Source: Strigamia acuminata (Eukaryota; Arthropoda; Chilopoda; Geophilomorpha; Linotaeniidae). Taken from it: DNA of 64,000 bases. Shown in pieces: positions 58,100 to 64,000 of this stretch. Within the stretch, counting starts at the first letter, position 1. Each line of letters opens with the position of its first letter. The position numbers were made by a program, and so were the translations under genes. The notes beneath the pieces were generated by a model. The model made no database searches and had not been told where the DNA came from. It saw nothing but the letters and a program-made list of their open reading frames with translations. The stretch covers positions 11,656,001 to 11,720,000 of the forward strand of contig OX442319.1 of the NCBI GenBank assembly GCA_949358305.1, written 5' to 3'.

Positions 58100-58491
58100 T
58101 AGGGATAAGAACGGACCGGGATAGGGACTGGACTGGTAATGTTTGCCCTATGCGGATACGGGACGGGACGGGATTACAGTTGCTAAATTCGTACTGCGAG
58201 GCGGAGACAATTTTCTAATTCCAGTTGTTATTTATCACTATTAAGCCTAATATTGAGCCTGATAATGCTAAAATAAAGTAAATAAACAACAACAACAAAC
58301 TCATTATTAAAAGTAAATTACACTGTATGACCAAAATATTGTTGTTTCTTTACTTTATTTTAGCATTATTAGGCCTAATATTAGGCTTAATACTGATTTA
58401 TTTCAATTATGCAATCATACGCGCGTATTACGCTAACGTAATGGACCCGGGACGGGTCGGGACCCGAAAATTGGTCCCGTTCTCATCCCTA
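58100..58491. mobile_element. hAT-like miniature inverted-repeat element
   Basis: 392 bp flanked by a perfect 8-bp direct repeat ACGCATAT (58092-58099 and 58492-58499). Termini are inverted: TAGGGATAAGAACGG at the left and the complement of TAGGGATGAGAACGG at the right. An 8-bp duplication and TAGGG termini are typical of hAT transposons. Inside, a further inverted repeat (about 58240-58283 against 58350-58393, including TTAAGCCTAATATT and AATATTAGGCTTAA) makes most of the element foldable. It has no transposase frame, so it is non-autonomous. Confidence 0.88.
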
Positions 58492-58499
58492 ACGCATAT

Positions 58500-58747
58500 A
58501 TATCGCAGACATATCGCGCCCACGACAAAGCACAAACCCATGGCAGTCACCAAAGAATATTTACGCCGCTTCCACGCACGTTTTATTTTCTCACAGGCCT
58601 CTACACATTTAACTTGCGCGCGCACTTGCTACGTGCTCGTGTGGTCACAATAAATACCTAATTTTCATTAAAATAACGAATGAACGAAATCACTTCAACC
58701 ACACTTGCTACGGTCGACGCATCGACGGCGATTCGCATGCGTTACCC
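58500..58747. other. Short stretch without a recognisable gene
   Basis: Single-copy-looking sequence between the hAT-like element and the tandem duplication. It includes CTACGGTCGACG...GCGATTCGCATGCG (from about 58709), a word group that recurs before each tandem copy boundary. Confidence 0.45.
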
Positions 58748-59260
58748 CAAATACCGATAAAAAATCGCAGAAAACACTAATCCCGACCCAAAAACCGCCA
58801 AAATTACCCTCAAAACACGCCAACAACCTTCCACCACTTAAATTACACCGGAAAAAAACAATTTCAAACCGAAAAATCAACAAAAAAGGCCAAAAAAATA
58901 TTGCAAACAAAGAGAAAAGATCAATTATCGAGGCAAATCCCCACCACAAAACAACGCATCGCCGGTATACACTTAAGCGTACAGTGCACAACACTACTGT
59001 TTATTTTCAATGATCCAATAAATAAAATTTGAAACAAAGTTGAGTGGAATTGTACGTTTCTTGTATATTAAAGTTTTTATTTTGTTTGTTTACACCTAAT
59101 TTTTTTTTTCCATCATAGAATGGCGACTCGATACTTTTGTAGCTCGAATTCACTTCGTAAACGTGGTCGGTGTTCATCACGCGTCAATGCGCTCGTGCAA
59201 TAGTATAGGCGCGCATACGATTTGATGCGCGCAAAACTTGCAAAACTTGCACGGAATTTG

Positions 59261-59509
59261 GGCAATTTTTGACAAATTTCAGCAGATTTTTGCCTGTATT
59301 TGACAAATTTCAGAAGATTTTTTGCCTATATTTGACAAATTTCAGAAGATTTCCTCAATCCTCAAACATTTGCTGAAATTTCTCATAAAATTTCTAAAAT
59401 TAATTGAAATTTGTCTGAAATTTGTCTGGAATTTGTCAAATATTGTCAAAAATCCGTGGAAATTTGTCAAATACTGGCAAAAATCCATGTAAATTTGTCA
59501 AAAATTGCC
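59261..59509. repeat. Inverted repeat of TTTGACAAATTTC words, copy 1
   Basis: GGCAATTTTTGACAAATTT at the left and AAATTTGTCAAAAATTGCC at the right end of a 249-bp block. In between are further TTTGACAAATTTCAG and CAAATTTGTC words, so the whole block folds on itself. A one-sided partial repeat follows at about 59650-59725. Confidence 0.8.
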
Positions 59510-60204
59510 ATAATTCGGTGCAAATTGTGTTAGATATTGGAAAAATTTATTTTAACGCTTCCAACGCGCCAGTAAATCGCGCGTGCACACGCATGGATTT
59601 TTCGTCATAGTTGGATGCGCGCAAACCTCACGTAACTTGCGCCAAAATTTGGCAATTTTTGACAAATTTCAGCAGATTTTTGCCAGTATTTGACAAATTT
59701 CCACTGATTTTTGACAATATTTGACCCAACAACTGCGCCACGTTCCAGGCGCCGGTTTAGGCATTTTAGACCCGTTTTAGACCGTTTTAGATGGCGAAAA
59801 CGTTCTCTCCATCATTTTCTACCCCTGGGTGAGGTTTTCAGCGTTCATGATTGATGAAAAAGCTGTTTTCTAACTAGCTGTCCCATTGCTAGTTTTGGCG
59901 TCAGGTTTTAGCAACCTTCCGATCCGACTCTGTCGTCTGCACGACCTCCAAGACTGTTTTAGGGTTAATTTGAGTCAAATAATTCATTCTGGGGGTTGTT
60001 TTGGGTTTTTTACAAGTGTGTTTTTGTAGTTTTTATTGGTTTCAAACATTGTCAATTCTTTATACAAGTGTAACTTTCATTTCTCTGTATTTTGAGAACT
60101 TTGCATTGCAGCAAAGTTCATTTCTTGCCCCTTAATTATTGTGTAATTGTTGGTTTTCAAGCCCGTTTTTTAACAATAACTTTATTTGAAGTGCCTATTG
60201 TTTC

Positions 60205-60226
60205 AGGCACGTGCTTCCACGTGCCT
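60205..60226. repeat. CACGTG stem-loop, copy 1
   Basis: AGGCACGTG-CTTC-CACGTGCCT, a perfect 9-bp stem with a 4-base loop, followed by TTTTATTG. Each arm holds an E-box-like CACGTG. It might act as an RNA hairpin or as a protein-binding site; neither is shown. Confidence 0.7.
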
Positions 60227-60946
60227 TTTATTGTTGAGCAATTTCTTGGGCAGTTGCGCTCCTGTTGCTAGCATTGCCGCGCGTTCTCCGCGCGCGTACT
60301 CGCGTTTCGCATCACACACATTCGGATTCGATGGCCTATCGCGGCGGCACATTGTGTGGCATAGCGCGGCACGTTGCAATTGCTAATGCTACGGTCGACG
60401 GCGATTCGCATGCGCTATCCGCTGCATCAAACCCCAAATACCGAAAAAAAATCGCAGAAAACACTAATCCCGACCCAAAAACCGCCAAAATTACCCTCAA
60501 CACACGCCAACAACCTTCCACCACTTAAATTACACCGGAAAAAAACAATTTCAAACCGAAAAATCAACAAAAAAGGCCAAAAAAATATTGCAAACAAAGA
60601 GAAAAGATCAATTATCGAGGCAAATCCCCACCACAAAACAACGCATCGCCGGTATACACTTAAGCGTACAGTGCACAACACTACTGTTTATTTTCAATAA
60701 TCCAATAAATAAAATTTGAAACAAAGTTGAGTGGAATTGTACGTTTCTTGTATATTAAAGTTTTTATTTTGTTTGTTTACACTTAATTTTTTTTTCCATC
60801 ATAGAATGGCGACTCGATACTTTTGTAGCTCGAATTCACTTCGTAAACGTGGTCGGTGTTCATCACGCGTCAATGCGCTCGTGCAATAGTATAGGCGCGC
60901 ATACGATTTGATGCGCGCAAAACTTGCAAAACTTGCACGGAATTTG

Positions 60947-61195
60947 GGCAATTTTTGACAAATTTCAGCAGATTTTTGCCTGTATTTGACAAATTTCAGA
61001 AGATTTTTTGCCTATATTTGACAAATTTCAGAAGATTTCCTCAATCCTCAAACATTTGCTGAAATTTCTCATAAAATTTCTAAAATTAATTGAAATTTGT
61101 CTGAAATTTGTCTGGAATTTGTCAAATATTGTCAAAAATCCGTGGAAATTTGTCAAATACTGGCAAAAATCCATGTAAATTTGTCAAAAATTGCC
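60947..61195. repeat. Inverted repeat of TTTGACAAATTTC words, copy 2
   Basis: The same block as 59261-59509, offset by 1686 bp. Confidence 0.8.
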
Positions 61196-61890
61196 ATAAT
61201 TCGGTGCAAATTGTGTTAGATATTGGAAAAATTTATTTTAACGCTTCCAACGCGCCAGTAAATCGCGCGTGCACACGCATGGATTTTTCGTCATAGTTGG
61301 ATGCGCGCAAACCTCACGTAACTTGCGCCAAAATTTGGCAATTTTTGACAAATTTCAGCAGATTTTTGCCAGTATTTGACAAATTTCCACTGATTTTTGA
61401 CAATATTTGACCCAACAACTGCGCCACGTTCCAGGCGCCGGTTTAGGCATTTTAGACCCGTTTTAGACCGTTTTAGATGGCGAAAACGTTCTCTCCATCA
61501 TTTTCTACCCCTGGGTGAGGTTTTCAGCGTTCATGATTGATGAAAAAGCTGTTTTCTAACTAGCTGTCCCATTGCTAGTTTTGGCGTCAGGTTTTAGCAA
61601 CCTTCCGATCCGACTCTGTCGTCTGCACGACCTCCAAGACTGTTTTAGGGTTAATTTGAGTCAAATAATTCATTCTGGGGGTTGTTTTGGGTTTTTTACA
61701 AGTGTGTTTTTGTAGTTTTTATTGGTTTCAAACATTGTCAATTCTTTATACAAGTGTAACTTTCATTTCTCTGTATTTTGAGAACTTTGCATTGCAGCAA
61801 AGTTCATTTCTTGCCCCTTAATTATTGTGTAATTGTTGGTTTTCAAGCCCGTTTTTTAACAATAACTTTATTTGAAGTGCCTATTGTTTC

Positions 61891-61912
61891 AGGCACGTGC
61901 TTCCACGTGCCT
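61891..61912. repeat. CACGTG stem-loop, copy 2
   Basis: Identical to 60205-60226 in the second tandem copy. Confidence 0.7.
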
Positions 61913-62188
61913 TTTATTGTTGAGCAATTTCTTGGGCAGTTGCGCTCCTGTTGCTAGCATTGCCGCGCGTTCTCCGCGCGCGTACTCGCGTTTCGCATCA
62001 CACACATTCGGATTCGATGGCCTATCGCGGCGGCACATTGTGTGGCATAGCGCGGCACGTTGCAATTGCTAATGCTACGGTCGACGGCGATTCGCATGCG
62101 CTATCCGCTGCATCAAACCCCAAATACCCATCATCGTTTACACAAATGCGCATTGCAACGTGGAGGCGCATTCGAGTCCTTTTCCCAA

Positions 62189-62260
62189 GCGTTGAAAAAG
62201 GACAAAACTCGTATTCGATTCGAAAGCGAATCGAATACGATTTTTGTCCTTTTTCAACGC
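62189..62260. repeat. 72-bp near-perfect palindrome
   Basis: Two 34-base arms (62189-62222 and 62227-62260) with one mismatch around a 4-base AAAG loop; outer ends GCGTTGAAAAAGG and CCTTTTTCAACGC. It appears to be the ancestral or terminal form of the 56-bp unit that follows. Confidence 0.9.
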
Positions 62261-62912
62261 AAAATTGTATTCGACTCGTTTTCGAGTCGAATACGAGTTT
62301 TGCCCTTCTTCAACGCGAAATCGTATTCGACTCGTTTTCGAGTCGAATACGAGTTTTGCCCTTCTTCAACGCGAAATCGTATTCGACTCGTTTTCGAGTC
62401 GAATACGAGTTTTGCCCTTCTTCAACGCGAAATTGTATTCGACTCGTTTTCGAGTCGAATACGAGTTTTGCCCTTCTTCAACGCGAAATCGTATTCGACT
62501 CGTTTTCGAGTCGAATACGAGTTTTGCCCTTCTTCAACGCGAAATCGTATTCGACTCGTTTTCGAGTCGAATACGAGTTTTGCCCTTCTTCAACGCGAAA
62601 TCGTATTCGACTCGTTTTCGAGTCGAATACGAGTTTTGCCCTTCTTCAACGCGAAATTGTATTCGACTCGTTTTCGAGTCGAATACGAGTTTTGCCCTTC
62701 TTCAACGCGAAATCGTATTCGACTCGTTTTCGAGTCGAATACGAGTTTTGCCCTTCTTCAACGCGAAATCGTATTCGACTCGTTTTCGAGTCGAATACGA
62801 GTTTTGCCCTTCTTCAACGCGAAATCGTATTCGACTCGTTTTCGAGTCGAATACGAGTTTTGCCCTTCTTCAACGCGAAATCGTATTCGACTCGTTTTCG
62901 AGTCGAATACGA
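62261..62912. repeat. 56-bp tandem hairpin units (about 12)
   Basis: Period of exactly 56 bp. Each unit contains TCGTATTCGACTCG-TTTT-CGAGTCGAATACGA (14-bp stem, 4-base loop) followed by GTTTTGCCCTTCTTCAACGC. Units are virtually identical; a T variant (AATTGTATTCG) occurs in the first, fourth and eighth. Because 56 is not divisible by three, the repeats are open in all three plus-strand frames for hundreds of codons, which is an artefact and not a gene. Confidence 0.95.
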
Positions 62913-63028
62913 GATAGTCGATGACCCGTTCCCGGACTTTGACTCGTACGACTCGTATTCGAGATGTATTCGAGATGTATTCGAATCGTATTCGAGTCGT
63001 ATTCGAGATGGTCGATGATTTCCACTCG

Positions 63029-63337
63029 CTCGTATACGCGTTGTATACGAGCTCGTATTTTGATCGTAATCGTAAACGAATCGTTTACAAGTCGTATACA
63101 AGTTGTATACGACGTGTATACACCTCGTATACGAACGAAGTTTGGAAAATCCACCGGATACTTACTACGACATGAAAACACATAGTAGTCACATACGTCT
63201 TATTTGGAAATTGTGTTTTCACAAACTTCGTTCGTATACGAGGTGTATACACGTCGTATACAACTTGTATACGACTTGTAAACGTTTCGTTTACGATTAC
63301 GATCAAAATACGAGCTCGTATACAACGCGTATACGAG
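63029..63337. repeat. Long inverted repeat, copy 1
   Basis: Arms 63029-63143 and 63223-63337 (115 bp each) are reverse complements apart from a mismatch in the GTTTCG/GATTCG word. They surround a 79-bp spacer (63144-63222) that itself contains GAAAACACA...TGTGTTTTC. The arms consist mostly of small palindromes such as TCGTATACGA, GTATACAC and AAACGATTCGTTT. Confidence 0.93.
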
Positions 63338-63338
63338 T

Positions 63339-63753
63339 CGAATACGAATCGAATTCGAGTCGTATTCGAGATGGTCGATGATTTCCACTCGCTCGTATAC
63401 GCGTTGTATACGAGCTCGTATTTTGATCGTAATCGTAAACGAATCGTTTACAAGTCGTATACAAGTTGTATACGACGTGTATACACCTCGTATACGAACG
63501 AAGTTTGGAAAATCCACCGGACACTTACTACGACATGAAAACACATAGTAGTCACATACGTCTTATTTGGAAATTGTGTTTTCACAAACTTCGTTCGTAT
63601 ACGAGGTGTATACACGTCGTATACAACTTGTATACGACTTGTAAACGATTCGTTTACGATTACGATCAAAATACGAGCTCGTATACAACGCGTATACGAG
63701 CGAGTGGAAATCATCGACCATCTCGAATACGACTCGAATTCGATTCGTATTCG
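63339..63753. repeat. Long inverted repeat, copy 2 (168-bp arms)
   Basis: Arms 63339-63506 and 63586-63753 read as perfect reverse complements over 168 bp around a 79-bp spacer nearly identical to that of copy 1 (GGACACTT versus GGATACTT). Offset from copy 1 is 363 bp. Sequence symmetry this complete implies recent formation or active correction between arms. Confidence 0.92.
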
Positions 63754-63833
63754 ATTCGAATACGATTCGAATTCGATTCGAATACGAATACGATCAAAAT
63801 ACGAACTCGTAACAACTCGAATACAAATCAAAG

Positions 63834-64000
63834 TCCGGGAAACAAAAATCGACCATCTCGTATACGATTCGAAAGCGAATCGAATACGATTTCGCGTTGA
63901 AGAAGGGCAAAATTCGCATTCGACTCGAAAACGAGTCGAATACGAATTCGCATTCGACTCGAAAACGAGTCGAATACGATTTCGCGTTGAAGAAGGGCAA
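63834..64000. repeat. Hairpin units in reverse orientation
   Basis: CCCGGACTTTG and the hairpin words of 62261-62912 reappear as reverse complement (TTTCGCGTTGAAGAAGGGCAA at about 63890 and 63980, with CGACTCGAAAACGAGTCG hairpins). This is the start of the right arm; it continues beyond the window. Confidence 0.88.

Larger units (their letters stand above)
58748..60434. repeat. 1.69-kb tandem duplication, copy 1
   Basis: Starts CAAATACCG. Copy 2 begins 1687 bp later with a near-identical sequence. The few differences noted include CCGATAAAAAA versus CCGAAAAAAAA, CTCAAAACACG versus CTCAACACACG and CAATGATCC versus CAATAATCC. The unit contains an A-rich opening, a TTGACAAATTTC inverted repeat, and a CACGTG stem-loop. 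It has no recognisable protein; open frames of 60-110 codons look like chance. Confidence 0.9.
60435..62120. repeat. 1.69-kb tandem duplication, copy 2
   Basis: 1686 bp, nearly identical to copy 1 and ending in the same words (GGCGATTCGCATGCGCTATCC then ATCAAACCCC). After the last CAAATACC the sequence switches to CATCATCG and the palindromic region, so a third copy is not present. Confidence 0.9.
62189..64000. mobile_element. Large nested palindromic (foldback-like) structure, incomplete at right
   Basis: Nearly every base lies in some inverted repeat. From left to right: a 72-bp palindrome; twelve 56-bp hairpin units; short TCGTATTCGAG words; two 363-bp copies of a long inverted repeat; short words; then the hairpin unit in reverse orientation up to the window end. 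The flanks CCCGGACTTTGA (62933) and its complement TCAAAGTCCGGG (63828) show overall two-fold symmetry around about 63380. Long inverted arms made of short tandem units are the architecture of foldback (FB-like) transposons. No transposase and no target duplication are visible, so this assignment is tentative. Confidence 0.6.

Noticed and set aside
58350-58400. TTAGGC words as telomeric repeat
   Set aside because: Only isolated words within the palindromic core of the hAT-like element; no tandem TTAGGC run.
58705-59013. 102-codon Lys-rich frame and its second copy at 60374-60700
   Set aside because: Composition follows the A-rich DNA; N-termini differ between copies, and no homology is recognised.
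61951-63018. Very long plus-strand open frames (355, 285 and 226 codons) over the 56-bp repeats
   Set aside because: The 56-bp unit lacks stops in all frames, so tandem repetition makes three overlapping frames open. The encoded residues are the same repeat read in rotating phase; there is no domain.
62814-63900. Open frames on both strands rich in Tyr-Thr-Arg words
   Set aside because: Products of the TCGTATACGA vocabulary, which reads open on both strands. No gene-like composition.

Overview
This window is non-coding, repeat-dominated DNA from a eukaryote, most likely an invertebrate animal. The reasons are two intact BEL/Pao-class LTR retrotransposons, a long AT-rich satellite, a hAT-type miniature element, RFX/CREB/YY1-like motifs inside the LTRs, and no prokaryotic gene organisation. 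The species cannot be named from the sequence. I see no host protein gene and no tRNA or rRNA gene.

Layout. Positions 1-50337 were originally one continuous tandem satellite (about 30 kb of satellite remains). The monomer is 147 bp, with common 140-bp (7-base deletion) and 146-bp forms, arranged in higher-order repeats of 3, 5, 6, 8, 12 and 16 monomers. Four related LTR-element copies interrupt it, all in the same (minus) orientation: a solo LTR (11239-12755), a complete element A (17956-27376), a complete element B (32181-41514), and a truncated LTR (50338-51602) that forms the right edge of the satellite. Three of the four insertions fall within about 30 bp of each other in the monomer.

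Elements A and B each carry one uninterrupted fused gag-pol reading frame (1746 and 1743 codons). Both have the full domain series: DUF1759-type gag, three zinc knuckles, aspartic protease, reverse transcriptase, RNase H, zinc-binding plus DDE integrase, and C-terminal domain. Their LTR pairs are almost identical (one difference seen in A, at least three in B), so both look young and possibly mobile. Each has a 0.9-1 kb leader with a displaced primer-binding site, a conserved candidate intron, and a conserved open frame of unknown function. All five full-length or nearly full-length LTRs and the truncated one carry an RFX X-box-like palindrome and a CRE palindrome. These suggest host-factor-driven transcription.

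From 51603 to 57100 lies a patchwork of small foldback modules: about 235-bp hairpins, ATGGCC-rich runs and a CCGG-centred palindrome. A degenerate plus-strand LTR fragment (54333-55080) sits among them. A 392-bp hAT-like miniature element with a perfect 8-bp target duplication occupies 58100-58491. Next come two nearly identical 1.69-kb tandem copies (58748-62120). The window ends in an extreme palindromic structure (62189-64000): twelve 56-bp hairpin units, then two 363-bp copies of a long inverted repeat, then the hairpin units again in reverse orientation. This resembles a large foldback element that runs past the window end, and it is the strongest candidate for something undescribed.
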